Below are positions 37,620 to 46,624 of a DNA stretch of 64,000 bases, piece after piece. Within the stretch, counting starts at the first letter, position 1. Every line of letters starts with the position of its first letter. A program made the position numbers and the translations under genes. The notes under the pieces are model-generated. The model did not search any database and was not told the DNA's origin. It saw nothing but the letters and a program-made list of their open reading frames with translations. Origin of the DNA: Alkalibacterium sp049389645 (GTDB taxonomy: Bacteria; Bacillota; Bacilli; Lactobacillales; Carnobacteriaceae_A). The stretch spans positions 434,001 to 498,000 of the forward strand of contig NZ_CP186540.1 of NCBI RefSeq assembly GCF_049389645.1, in the 5' to 3' direction.

Positions 37620-38397
37620 GATTAATACCCCTTTCAAAATATCTTCCGACATCATCTGGATGATGCGCATCCGAACCATAGGCTAATTTTATTCCTTCAT
37701 TTAAGGCTGATTCAACAAGCGAGTCAAATGGATAAGTTCTTTTGTAAAAAGGTTTGTCAATACCTGAAAAATTGTAATCCAAAATATAGTCATTCGTTCT
37801 TATTTTCTTCAGTAACCTATCCCAATCGATTTCGTCTTCTTTATCATGTGCATCGCTAAATTTATATATCAATGTGATATGGCCAATCGTTTTAGGTGTC
37901 CATTTCCCGAATGGTAAAGTTACAGCCTTTAATAGGGTTTCTTCATATAATCTTGTCAGTCTATCGTAACCTATTTGATTTATTTTTTCTAAGAATACAT
38001 CCTTATCATAGTCAATACAAAAATAACCATGATCAGGTATTTTCAAAAAATGAACACTTATAATAGAATAAGGAATAGTTTCTGAATGTTTTTTTAAGAA
38101 AACAAGGGTTTCCGCTTCTTTTCCTTCAATGTAATCAATTTCAAATCCTATATTCACAACGATGTCCTTTGCATATTTTGCTTTTAATCTTTTTCCCTGA
38201 TCCAAATATCTTTCAACGTCTTCTTCTCTCATAGAGCTGTCTTTTGCTGGCGTCGTATCCTCGATTGGCAAAGGTGCGTGTTCTGTAAACGTAATACTTC
38301 CAAGTCCCTTAGCGATAGCCGTTTTGATATACTCTTCCATATCATACGCACTACCATGTGGACAATATTGTGTGTGTACGTGATTATCAGATAACAT
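37612..38397 (-). CDS. hisK: histidinol-phosphatase, PHP family
   Basis: HisK removes phosphate from histidinol phosphate, the step between HisC and HisD. The 261-aa PHP protein has the metal motifs DNHVHTQYCPHG at the N-terminus, FTEHAPLP near residue 38, GFEIDYIEG near 95, SVHFL near 125 and YGSDAHHP near 245. It is transcribed away from the his operon across a 145-base intergenic region. Start after GAAGGAG. Confidence 0.93.
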   Translation of the reverse strand: MLSDNHVHTQYCPHGSAYDMEEYIKTAIAKGLGSITFTEHAPLPIEDTTPAKDSSMREEDVERYLDQGKRLKAKYAKDIVVNIGFEIDYIEGKEAETLVFLKKHSETIPYSIISVHFLKIPDHGYFCIDYDKDVFLEKINQIGYDRLTRLYEETLLKAVTLPFGKWTPKTIGHITLIYKFSDAHDKEDEIDWDRLLKKIRTNDYILDYNFSGIDKPFYKRTYPFDSLVESALNEGIKLAYGSDAHHPDDVGRYFERGINHG

Positions 38398-38490
38398 GAT
38401 TTTTCTCCTTCTTCATTTTTAGTTTTGAATGCTTCCACTGTCAGGCTATTTATGTTAAAATTTTTTAATCAAACTGTTTTCAATTTTTAA

Positions 38491-38507
38491 GGTACAACCA
38501 TTGTATC
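38491..38507. promoter_or_regulatory. palindrome in the hisK-hisZ intergenic region (operator candidate)
   Basis: GGTACAACCATTGTATC contains TACAA and TTGTA around CCA, extended by imperfect G/C ends. On the minus strand it overlaps a TGATACAAT extended -10 element pointing to hisK, and it lies about 35 bases before the hisZ start. A shared operator is inference. Confidence 0.4.
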
Positions 38508-38542
38508 AAAATTAATAATAAATGGAAATGAGGAACTTAATA

Positions 38543-39400
38543 ATGAATTTCGAAAAAAACAATCAGCATCTGCTGGAGAAAAAGCGCAAGGAAATGGAGT
38601 TTCTTCATCATTTTCATTTATTAGGCTATGATTTACTCGATCTATCTATTCTAGAACAATTTGAATGGGATAGACTGTCAGAAGATGATTTGAAAATGAT
38701 GAAACATCGCTATACTTGGCAGTCAAACCAATCATTATTATCTCTTAGAAGTGACTGGACAGATGCCATTGTCCGTTACCGCCAAAAATATAAATTAAAA
38801 ACAGATAAAATAGCTTATTCAGGGCCAGTATTTCCTGTGAATAAAGAAAAAATGCAGTTTGGAATGGAAGTCTTTACCCAGGATATTTCAAAACAGATCA
38901 TCACGATGAAAGATTTATTACTTTACATTCGCGATCATCTCAACATTTCCTTAACTGTTGCCGTAATCAGTCACTACTCTCTTTTGAAAAAGTTATTATC
39001 CACAGAAGAAAGACGAGATCCTGAAATCATGACGTTCCTAAGTGAACGTAATTTAGATCATTTAACCAAAAGATTAGGACCTTCCCATCCGGCAGTCCTA
39101 TTGATGACCCAACCCGTGCCTAATCAGCTTGCCTATGCTAAACAACATTTCCCGGATTTGAAAAAGCCCGTTGAAGAAATACAACACTGGCAATCTGAAT
39201 TAGAGAACAATCAGATACCAGTCGTCTATTGTGACTTGTTTTCCTCGCCAAATCAATCCTATTACAAAGGCATATTTTTACAGTTTTATACCAAACAATC
39301 TGTTGAGCCCATCGTTACGGGTGGACAGTATTCAAGCCCGACCAAAGCTTTTGGTATGGCTATTAATTTATCAAGCTTACCCTTAACGGCTAGCTTATAG
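38543..39400 (+). CDS. hisZ: ATP phosphoribosyltransferase regulatory subunit HisZ (short form)
   Basis: HisZ is a histidyl-tRNA-synthetase-like subunit that activates and regulates short-form HisG. At about 285 aa this one is about 100 residues shorter than typical HisZ, but keeps class-II-like segments (SLRSDWTDAIVRYR, IAYSGPVFPV, FGMEVFTQD, PIVTGGQYSS). The immediate hisG neighbour of 199 aa (short form, no regulatory domain) supports the call. I chose the ATG at 38543, which follows GAGGA by 8 bases, over an ATG at 38522. Confidence 0.85.
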   Translation: MNFEKNNQHLLEKKRKEMEFLHHFHLLGYDLLDLSILEQFEWDRLSEDDLKMMKHRYTWQSNQSLLSLRSDWTDAIVRYRQKYKLKTDKIAYSGPVFPVNKEKMQFGMEVFTQDISKQIITMKDLLLYIRDHLNISLTVAVISHYSLLKKLLSTEERRDPEIMTFLSERNLDHLTKRLGPSHPAVLLMTQPVPNQLAYAKQHFPDLKKPVEEIQHWQSELENNQIPVVYCDLFSSPNQSYYKGIFLQFYTKQSVEPIVTGGQYSSPTKAFGMAINLSSLPLTASL

Positions 39401-39416
39401 AGAGAGGAAAGTTGAA

Positions 39417-40016
39417 ATGATCACAATTGCATTATCTAAAGGAAGACAGTTAGAAGATTTCATTTCATTTTTAAAGCAGCAGCAGTTAAGCCAATGGCAC
39501 ACTGCACTCGAATCACTTTCAAGAGAACTATTAGTCGAAACAGAAGATACGCGCTTTTTATTGGTGAAAGGTGAAGATGTGCCCGTATATGTTGAAGAAG
39601 GTGTCGCTGATTTAGGGATTACAGGGAGTGATGTCCTGTATGAACAGAATCGACAAATTAACAACTTGATGGACCTGCCATTTGGGTATTGTCATTTTGC
39701 TTTAGCTGCGAAAGCTCCAAAAGAAACGTATCCTGTTGTCGCTACAAAATACGTCAAATTTACACAAGATTATTTTGACTCTATTAGACAACCGGTCAAA
39801 ATCATCCCTCTAAAAGGCTCTGTTGAACTAGCCGCCACTATCGATATGGCTGATGCCATCATGGATATCGTTCAATCTGGAACGACTCTTAAAGAAAACG
39901 GTTTGGAAGAACAAGTGCAGTTAGATAGTATCAATGCGCGACTCATTGCGAATAAACACTCTTTTTTCTCTAAAAATGAAGAAATACAGTCAATCATAAA
40001 TAAATTAAAAAAGTAG
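39417..40016 (+). CDS. hisG: ATP phosphoribosyltransferase catalytic subunit (short form)
   Basis: HisG condenses ATP and PRPP in the first step of histidine synthesis. The 199-aa size is the short form that needs HisZ. Family regions: ITIALSKGRQLED at the N-terminus, GVADLGITGSDVL near residue 62, and the PRPP loop DAIMDIVQSGTTLKENG near 145. It starts 16 bases after hisZ, behind GAGAGGAAAG. Confidence 0.95.
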   Translation: MITIALSKGRQLEDFISFLKQQQLSQWHTALESLSRELLVETEDTRFLLVKGEDVPVYVEEGVADLGITGSDVLYEQNRQINNLMDLPFGYCHFALAAKAPKETYPVVATKYVKFTQDYFDSIRQPVKIIPLKGSVELAATIDMADAIMDIVQSGTTLKENGLEEQVQLDSINARLIANKHSFFSKNEEIQSIINKLKK

Positions 40017-40027
40017 GTGGAATGTAA

Positions 40028-41278
40028 ATGTATACAATTGATACTTTCAAGCAAATATATGCATCAACGAACGACACAGACTGGAGTAAGTTGGAGCAAG
40101 TCATGACTATCATACAGACTGTTCAGGAGAAAAAAGATAAAGCATTATTTGACTATTCCGAAAAATTTGATAACGTAACGCTGACTGATTTGGAAATCAA
40201 ACCCTCTGATCTCGAATTAGCGTATCAGTCAATCGACGATGAACTAAGAGAAGCTTTAGAAATGGCCTATAAAAACATATGGGACTACCAGGAATCTATA
40301 AAAATTTCCGACAGTCCAAAGTCAGAACTCTATCAAAAAGTTCACCCTTTGAATCGTGTGGGTGTCTATGTGCCTGGCGGGACTGCCCCTCTGGTCTCAA
40401 CGGTATTAATGACCGCCGTATTGGCAAAGGTTGCCGGCGTTAATGAAATCATTGCCACTACACCTCCACAAAAAGATGGCGTTAATCAGGCTATTTTAGC
40501 CGCCTGCCACATTGCTCAAGTGGACCGTGTCTTTCAAGTGGGTGGCGCTCAAGCCATCGCTGCATTAGCTTATGGTACAGAAACCATTCCAAGAGTGGAT
40601 AAAATTGCCGGTCCAGGGAATCAGTACGTCGCCTTAGCTAAAAAAATGGTTTATGGTGATGTAGGTATCGATTCTATTGCCGGTCCAAGTGAAATTGTTG
40701 TTGTCGTCGATGAAACGACGCGGGCGGAATTTGTTGCTTACGATTTACTTGCGCAGGCTGAACATGATGTATTGGCCCGAACCTTTTTGATAAGTGAAAA
40801 CAAAGAAAAGCTATTAGAAATAAAAGAAGCAGTTGCTGTATTGGCAAACAAACAACCTCGCGCTCAAATAATAGCGGCCAGTCTAAAGGATCATCATTAT
40901 TCTATTCTTACAGCTAATAAAGAAGAGACGATCGAATGCGTCAACTTGATTGCCGGTGAACATGTCTCGATTCAAACAAAAGATGCAGAGTCGTATATCG
41001 ATCAGATCAAAACTGCCGGTGCTTTATTTGTAGGCGACTATTCACCTGAAGCTATTGGTGATTACGTCGCAGGACCCAGTCACGTTTTACCGACTGGAGG
41101 AACAGCGAGATTTAGCAACGGCTTAACAGTCAATGACTTTTTACGAACCAACTCTATTATTGCTCTAAAAAAAGAGTCGTTTTTAAAGATGGCCCCCAGC
41201 GGTATGCATTTAGCTTTGGAAGAATCACTCCAAGCCCATCATGATTCTTTAGCCTGTCGACTGGAGGAATTGAAATGA
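40028..41278 (+). CDS. hisD: histidinol dehydrogenase
   Basis: HisD performs the last two oxidations, histidinol to histidine, with NAD and zinc. The 416-aa protein shows NRVGVYVPGGTAPLVSTV near residue 115, AGPGNQYVALAKK near 195, IAGPSEIVVV near 217, QAEHD near 238, and GDYSPEAIGDYVAGPSHVLPTGG near 337. Start after GTAGGTGGA; its TGA overlaps the hisC ATG (ATGA). Confidence 0.97.
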   Translation: MYTIDTFKQIYASTNDTDWSKLEQVMTIIQTVQEKKDKALFDYSEKFDNVTLTDLEIKPSDLELAYQSIDDELREALEMAYKNIWDYQESIKISDSPKSELYQKVHPLNRVGVYVPGGTAPLVSTVLMTAVLAKVAGVNEIIATTPPQKDGVNQAILAACHIAQVDRVFQVGGAQAIAALAYGTETIPRVDKIAGPGNQYVALAKKMVYGDVGIDSIAGPSEIVVVVDETTRAEFVAYDLLAQAEHDVLARTFLISENKEKLLEIKEAVAVLANKQPRAQIIAASLKDHHYSILTANKEETIECVNLIAGEHVSIQTKDAESYIDQIKTAGALFVGDYSPEAIGDYVAGPSHVLPTGGTARFSNGLTVNDFLRTNSIIALKKESFLKMAPSGMHLALEESLQAHHDSLACRLEELK

Positions 41279-42273
41279 TACGCATAGACAAAAATGAAAG
41301 TCCATATAGAGCATTAACTGAAGATGAAATCAGTAAAATTGCTATAGATACACATTTCAATCACTATGCGACCAATGAATATCAGCACTTACAAGAGAGT
41401 TATGCTGACTATAATCATCTGGATTCAAACCTGGTCTCTTTTGCAAACGGATCAGATGAATGGATTCAAAAAGCGATGATTATTTTAGGTAAAGGACCCG
41501 CTTTGGTTCTCGATCCGGATTTTGTGATGTATGAAGAATATGCCATGCAATTCAAACGTCCGCTCATAAAAGTTGATGCTCAACCGGATATGACATTTGA
41601 TTATGAGGACGTCTTCAAAAAAATTAAAGAGTATCGCCCTTCTATTTTTATCTTCTCACAGCCAAATAATCCCTTTGGTATGATGCACCCCCTCGATTTC
41701 ATCGAGAAAGCAGCTGAATTAATGAGGGAAGTTAATGGTTACATTATTATTGACGAAGCCTATGCCGAGTTTTTAGATGAGATCCCCAATTATCCTGAAG
41801 GCGATCACATCATTCGCTTTCGTACGCTTTCAAAGGTATATGGTTTAGCGGGATTACGCATTGGTGTCGCTTTTTCGACTGAGAACACCATGAAAGTGTT
41901 AAACTCTATCGCACATCCTTACCCACTCAACACTCTTTCCTTAAACATCGCTCATTATCTGTTGAATCAACCTGAACGACTGACTGATTTTATTTCTTTA
42001 AATAAAAAGTTGGCCAAACAATTGCACCAACTCTTCAAAGAAGAAGTCGGAGATGTCATCAACATGCTAGAGAGTCACACTAATTTTTTGTTTACCTATG
42101 GAGAAAAAGCATTAGAATTAGGTAACTTTGTAAAACAAAATGGCTTCCAACCCAGAATGTTTCCTGATTCTGATCAACCAACACTTAAAGAAGCTGTCAG
42201 ATATTCGATAGCAACCGAAGAACAATTGGATGAACTGAGAAAAATCGTAAGGAAATGGAGAGCATCTCAATGA
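41275..42273 (+). CDS. hisC: histidinol-phosphate aminotransferase
   Basis: HisC transaminates imidazole-acetol phosphate using PLP. The 332-aa enzyme is slightly short; the N-terminal arm before RIDKNESPY is missing. The PLP lysine is in RTLSKVYGLAGLRIG near residue 187, with QPNNPFG near 130 and IIDEAYAEF near 158. It lies between hisD and hisB with 4-base overlaps at both ends. Confidence 0.94.
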   Translation: MIRIDKNESPYRALTEDEISKIAIDTHFNHYATNEYQHLQESYADYNHLDSNLVSFANGSDEWIQKAMIILGKGPALVLDPDFVMYEEYAMQFKRPLIKVDAQPDMTFDYEDVFKKIKEYRPSIFIFSQPNNPFGMMHPLDFIEKAAELMREVNGYIIIDEAYAEFLDEIPNYPEGDHIIRFRTLSKVYGLAGLRIGVAFSTENTMKVLNSIAHPYPLNTLSLNIAHYLLNQPERLTDFISLNKKLAKQLHQLFKEEVGDVINMLESHTNFLFTYGEKALELGNFVKQNGFQPRMFPDSDQPTLKEAVRYSIATEEQLDELRKIVRKWRASQ

Positions 42274-42851
42274 CCATAACCAAAGAACGTAACACGAAAG
42301 AAACACGTATCAAATTAAGCATAGATAAAGGTTTATCTGAATCCAAAATCGATACTGGTGTAGGCTTTTTAAACCACATGCTGGACCTGTTTGCTTTTCA
42401 TAGTCATTTTGTACTGGATATTGCTGTCGATGGTGATACAGATGTGGATGATCACCACACTACAGAAGATATTGGTATTTTGTTAGGACAAGCCATTGCT
42501 GAGTTAAATCAGGATAAGTCTTCAATTGAACGTTACGGGACTGCCTATGTTCCGATGGATGAAACATTGGCGCGTGCAGTTGTCGATATCAGCGGTCGTC
42601 CTTTTTTATCTTTTGAATCTGATTTTTCCAGTCAAACGGTCGGAACGTTTGACGTTCAGTTAGTCAAAGAATTCTTCTATGCACTGACTATTCATGCCCG
42701 CTTGACCGTTCATCTCGATTTGATTCGCGGTGGAAATACCCATCATGAAATCGAGGCCCTTTTCAAGTCTTTCGCACAGGCTTTAAGGAAAGCCTCACAG
42801 TCTTCTGACGTTTCCCGCCTTCCTTCGTCGAAAGGAGTCATCGAAGAATGA
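42270..42851 (+). CDS. hisB: imidazoleglycerol-phosphate dehydratase
   Basis: HisB dehydrates imidazole-glycerol phosphate. The 193-aa protein has the paired manganese-binding motifs: HMLDLFAFHSHF and DDHHTTEDIG in the first half, and FFYALTIHARLTVH and GGNTHHEIEALFK in the second. It is monofunctional, without the phosphatase domain; HisK supplies that step. ATG at 42270 overlaps the hisC stop and follows GGAGAG by 7 bases. Confidence 0.96.
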   Translation: MTITKERNTKETRIKLSIDKGLSESKIDTGVGFLNHMLDLFAFHSHFVLDIAVDGDTDVDDHHTTEDIGILLGQAIAELNQDKSSIERYGTAYVPMDETLARAVVDISGRPFLSFESDFSSQTVGTFDVQLVKEFFYALTIHARLTVHLDLIRGGNTHHEIEALFKSFAQALRKASQSSDVSRLPSSKGVIEE

Positions 42852-43426
42852 TTGCTATCGTAGACTATGGATTGGGTAACATCGCTAATCTATCAAACGC
42901 TTTGCATTATTTGGGTCATGATGTTGTGGTCACTCATGATACAAAAGAACTCATTGAGGCAGACACGATCATACTACCTGGTGTCGGTCATTTTAAAGAT
43001 GCGATGAACCGTCTATCAGAACTAGAGTTGTTACCTGTATTGAATGAATTAAAAGACAAAAAACCGTTTATTGGTATCTGTTTAGGTATGCAGCTTCTTT
43101 TTGAAAAGAGTGAAGAAGGAAATGTAGATGGGCTTGGCTATTTACCTGGAACAGTTAAAAAAATAACCGGATCTCTTCCGGTACCCCATTTGGGATGGAA
43201 TCAACTGGACTCTCCTCTTCCTTCTCTGCAGGGCGACGTTTACTTTATCCATTCATATAAAGTGCATACAGAAGAAAATGTTGTTGCTACAGCATCTTAT
43301 GAAGAGCCTGTGGTGGCAATTGTCCAGAAAGATCATTTAATCGGTATTCAGTTTCACCCTGAAAAAAGTGGAGACCTGGGACTGCAAATACTCAATCAAG
43401 CGATAAAAGGTGGTTTTAATCTGTGA
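42848..43426 (+). CDS. hisH: imidazole glycerol phosphate synthase, glutaminase subunit
   Basis: HisH hydrolyses glutamine and channels ammonia to HisF. The class-I amidotransferase triad is intact: the cysteine in GICLGMQLLFE near residue 77 and the histidine and glutamate in GIQFHPEKSG near 170. 192 aa. It begins ATGA-coupled to hisB and overlaps hisA by 4 bases. Confidence 0.96.
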   Translation: MIAIVDYGLGNIANLSNALHYLGHDVVVTHDTKELIEADTIILPGVGHFKDAMNRLSELELLPVLNELKDKKPFIGICLGMQLLFEKSEEGNVDGLGYLPGTVKKITGSLPVPHLGWNQLDSPLPSLQGDVYFIHSYKVHTEENVVATASYEEPVVAIVQKDHLIGIQFHPEKSGDLGLQILNQAIKGGFNL

Positions 43427-44127
43427 TAGAAATTTGGCCAGCAATAGATTTAATTGATAACCAGAGTGTGCGATTGACCGAAGGTGTTTATGCTTCAAAA
43501 GAAGTTATGAAACGTTCTCCTAAAGAAGCCATTGCTTTTTACAATCAATTCAAGGAAGTAACTCGTATCCATATTGTTGATTTGATGGGAGCACTACACC
43601 AGAAACCGACAGAAAAAGCATTCATTAAAGAATTGATCGCTTCCAGTGCCTATCCCGTCGAAATTGGCGGCGGTATTCGTTCAACAGAAACGATCGACTA
43701 TTACTTTTCAAGCGGTGCGTCATACGTCATCGTTGGCACACGCGGCTTACAAGATAGCGCTTGGCTCAAGAAAATAACCACCCTCTACCCGGGCAAAATT
43801 TATTTAGGCCTGGATGCAAAAAAAGAACAGGTCGCAGTCAACGGCTGGACAGAATCAGTTGGAAAAACCATTTATGATGTTGCTGCAGAAACAGCTTCTC
43901 TAGCCTTAGGCGGCATTATTTACACCGACATTTCCAAAGACGGTAAAATGCAGGGTCCTAACTTCGAACTGACAAAAAAACTAGTGGGTCTTACCCCTCA
44001 CCCAATCACTGCCTCAGGTGGCATACGCAGTTCAGCAGATTTGAAAATATTAGAAGATGCCGGCGTTAAAGCGGCCATTGTCGGAAAAGCAGCTAATACG
44101 GATACTTTTTGGGAGGGGATTAAATGA
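43423..44127 (+). CDS. hisA: ProFAR isomerase HisA
   Basis: HisA, a (beta/alpha)8 enzyme, performs the Amadori isomerisation of ProFAR. The catalytic Asp is in WPAIDLIDNQSVRL at the N-terminus and the second in IYTDISKDGKMQGPN near residue 165; phosphate loops EIGGGIRS and ASGGIRSSADL are present. Starts with GTG overlapping the hisH stop. 234 aa. Confidence 0.95.
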   Translation: MIEIWPAIDLIDNQSVRLTEGVYASKEVMKRSPKEAIAFYNQFKEVTRIHIVDLMGALHQKPTEKAFIKELIASSAYPVEIGGGIRSTETIDYYFSSGASYVIVGTRGLQDSAWLKKITTLYPGKIYLGLDAKKEQVAVNGWTESVGKTIYDVAAETASLALGGIIYTDISKDGKMQGPNFELTKKLVGLTPHPITASGGIRSSADLKILEDAGVKAAIVGKAANTDTFWEGIK

Positions 44128-44888
44128 TTAAAAAACGTATCATTCCTTGTCTCGATGTCAGAGATGGCATTGTGGTTAAAGGTATTCAGTTCAAAGGACT
44201 ACGTGAAATTGGAGATCCAGTTGAATTAGCTAAACGCTATAACACATTAGGAGCCGATGAATTAGTCTTCCTCGATATTTCAGCAACCGATACGGGTAAC
44301 GCCCTAATGCTTGATGTGATCAGAAAAACTGCCAAAGAACTCTTTATCCCGATGACTATCGGTGGCGGGCTGAAATCTTCAGCAGATATCTCAGCTGTAT
44401 TAAATGCGGGTGCAGATAAAGTGAGTTTGAATTCAGCAGCCTTGAAAGATCCTTCATTGATCAACGAAACCAGTGAAAAATTTGGCTCTCAGTGTATCTG
44501 CATCGCAGTTGATGCTAAATGGGAGGAAAAGGAACAAGACTGGTATTGCTACACGCATGGAGGCAAGAAAAAAACGGATGTAAAAACATTGGATTGGGTA
44601 AAAGAAGTAGAATCTCGTGGAGCAGGAGAACTACTGATTACCAGTATGGATTATGATGGCATGCAGCAGGGATTCGATCATGTATTGCTTTCAAAAATTA
44701 AAGAAATAGTCAATATACCTGTTATCGCTTCGGGTGGTGCAGGAAATGCGCAGCATTTTGCGGATCTTTTCTTAAATACAGATGTTTCGGCAGGACTAGC
44801 TGCCTCTATTTTTCATGATGAAGATGTTTCGATTCAAGAAGTCAAAGACTCATGTCAGTTAAAAGGAGTGCCTATGCGCCATGTCTAA
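44124..44888 (+). CDS. hisF: imidazole glycerol phosphate synthase, cyclase subunit
   Basis: HisF pairs with HisH to form the imidazole ring. Catalytic Asp residues lie in IPCLDVRDGIVVKG and in ITSMDYDGMQQGFD near residue 172; phosphate loops TIGGGLKSSAD and IASGGAGNAQHF are intact. 254 aa, overlapping hisA by 4 bases and hisI by 8. Confidence 0.97.
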   Translation: MIKKRIIPCLDVRDGIVVKGIQFKGLREIGDPVELAKRYNTLGADELVFLDISATDTGNALMLDVIRKTAKELFIPMTIGGGLKSSADISAVLNAGADKVSLNSAALKDPSLINETSEKFGSQCICIAVDAKWEEKEQDWYCYTHGGKKKTDVKTLDWVKEVESRGAGELLITSMDYDGMQQGFDHVLLSKIKEIVNIPVIASGGAGNAQHFADLFLNTDVSAGLAASIFHDEDVSIQEVKDSCQLKGVPMRHV

Positions 44889-45522
44889 TTACAATGCATT
44901 ACAACCAGATTTTTCAAAAGGATTACTTCCAGTTATCCTGCAACATTACACAACAAAAGATGTTCGAATGATGGGCTATATGAACGAAGAGGCTTTTGAA
45001 AAAACGAAACAGGATGAAGTTGTCTGGTTTTTTTCTCGTTCAAAGAATCGCTTATGGAAAAAAGGCGAAACAAGTGGTAATCTGCAATACGTCAAAGACA
45101 TGCATTTAGATTGTGATCAAGATGCCTTGCTCGTTATGATCGACCCGGTTGGTCCTACTTGCCATACGGGGTCAAAGAGCTGTTTCAATCTCGGACCCTC
45201 TTTTACATTGAAAGATATCGAAGCAACGATCCAAGCTCGAGCCGGTTCAAGTGAAGAGAAATCTTACACAAACTATCTTTTGAGCGAAGGCATCGATAAG
45301 ATAGCAAAAAAATTCGGTGAAGAAGCTTTTGAAGTCGTTATAGGCGCGAAGAATAACAACAAAGAAGAAGTCGCTAACGAAACAGCTGACGTCTTATATC
45401 ATCTCGGCGTTCTACTCCATCAAACCGGAGTGTCCATTTCAGATGTCGAGACTGTATTAGCTTCAAGACACGAGAAACAGAACAATTTCAAAGGGGAACG
45501 AAAAGACGTAAATAATTGGTAA
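44881..45522 (+). CDS. hisI: bifunctional phosphoribosyl-AMP cyclohydrolase / phosphoribosyl-ATP pyrophosphatase
   Basis: The 213-aa HisIE fusion performs steps two and three of the pathway. The HisI half (residues 1 to about 110) has GYMNEEAFEKT, WFFSRSKNRLWKKGETSGN, and metal ligands in DCDQDALLVMI and GPTCHTGSKSCF. The HisE half has KKFGEEAFEVVIGA and NETADVLYHLGVLL. It is the last gene of the operon; I found no strong terminator in the 160 bases that follow. Confidence 0.96.
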   Translation: MSNYNALQPDFSKGLLPVILQHYTTKDVRMMGYMNEEAFEKTKQDEVVWFFSRSKNRLWKKGETSGNLQYVKDMHLDCDQDALLVMIDPVGPTCHTGSKSCFNLGPSFTLKDIEATIQARAGSSEEKSYTNYLLSEGIDKIAKKFGEEAFEVVIGAKNNNKEEVANETADVLYHLGVLLHQTGVSISDVETVLASRHEKQNNFKGERKDVNNW

Positions 45523-45684
45523 GAGATTCTCACTTTTTCATCCAATATACTCTCCTTAATAATTAAAGACACCTTAAATTTAGTCTTTCATCACAGTTCT
45601 TTGTTGTATTTTCATCTTCATTCTTTTAAAATTAATAAGCATAATGTAATTTATCAAATGCAATAAAATTAAAGTAGGGATATC

Positions 45685-46584
45685 TTGAAAAATCAAATCA
45701 ATCGTGTCCGAATAGCAGAAAAAGGCGCAAAAGTGTCGATTGGTGTCTATGTGATACTGGCTATAGTAAAAATTTCCGTCGGTTTTTTTCTGCGTTCAAC
45801 ATCCTTATCCGCCGATGGATTGAATAACTTAACGGATGTATTTTCATCTGTAACTGTCCTATTCGGCCTGAAAACCGCGAGGATACCGGCTGATGCCGAT
45901 CACCCTTATGGACATTGGAAAGCGGAACCCATCGCCAGTTTAATTACGTCATTTATCATGATGTTTGTCGGATTCCAAGTTTTTCAAAGCAGTATTGTTC
46001 GTCTATATAGAGGTGAATTGGTAGCACCCAATCAACTCGCTGCTGTCATTGCTATAATCAGTGCAGTGGTATTGCTGTTTCTTTACCGCTACAACCTATT
46101 ATTAGCAAAGGAAGCGAAAAGTACTGGATTAAAAGCTGTGGCTCAAGATAATCTAGCCGACAGCCTAACGAGTATCGCAACAGCCGTTGCCATCCTAGGT
46201 GCTTCTTTTGGCTGGGTCTGGTTAGATACTGTCATGGCATCCATCGTCGCCCTTATTATAGTTAGAACAGGTATTGATATTTTTAAAGAAAGTACCTTTT
46301 TATTATCTGACGGTTTTAAAGACAAACAGTTATCTTTGTACAAGACTGAAATACAGATGATCCCAGAAGTCAAAAACGTTGCATCTATAAAAGCTCGCAT
46401 GTACGGGGCTAATACGTATGTAGATGTCACTATTTTAGTTGATCGAAACATGACGGTACGAGAAAGCCACGATATAACCGAGAATATCGAAAAGCTGCTT
46501 TATGAAAATTTCGATGTCATGCATACGGATGTTCATGTCGAACCAGATGATTTAATCAACCAATTCAACGAAGACCAAATGTAA
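45685..46584 (+). CDS. cation diffusion facilitator family transporter
   Basis: A 299-aa CDF antiporter with six membrane helices and a C-terminal cytosolic metal-sensing domain. Metal-site residues are seen in SLSADGLNNLTDVFSS (helix II) and in KAVAQDNLADSLTS (helix V, D-x-x-x-D). The HPYGHWKAEPIA motif follows helix II. The set resembles YeaB/MamM-type Mn/Fe/Zn exporters; the metal is not certain. Translation starts with TTG after AGTAGGGA. Confidence 0.88.
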   Translation: MKNQINRVRIAEKGAKVSIGVYVILAIVKISVGFFLRSTSLSADGLNNLTDVFSSVTVLFGLKTARIPADADHPYGHWKAEPIASLITSFIMMFVGFQVFQSSIVRLYRGELVAPNQLAAVIAIISAVVLLFLYRYNLLLAKEAKSTGLKAVAQDNLADSLTSIATAVAILGASFGWVWLDTVMASIVALIIVRTGIDIFKESTFLLSDGFKDKQLSLYKTEIQMIPEVKNVASIKARMYGANTYVDVTILVDRNMTVRESHDITENIEKLLYENFDVMHTDVHVEPDDLINQFNEDQM

Positions 46585-46624
46585 AAAGACGGATTTCTAT
46601 TTTCATAGAAATCCGTCTTTTCTC
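46584..46624. terminator. bidirectional terminator
   Basis: A perfect 17-bp stem (46584-46600 with 46605-46621, arm AAAAGACGGATTTCTAT) with a TTTC loop lies between the CDF gene and the convergent nucleotidase gene. The right arm ends next to the nucleotidase stop. Confidence 0.9.

Noticed and set aside
38398..38542. T-box or histidine attenuator before hisZ
   Set aside because: The interval of 145 bases is too short, lacks the T-box sequence and a terminator with a T-run, and has no run of His codons.
45523..45684. yybP-ykoY manganese riboswitch before the CDF transporter
   Set aside because: The conserved L1/L3 loop sequences and the paired helices are not present in this AT-rich interval.
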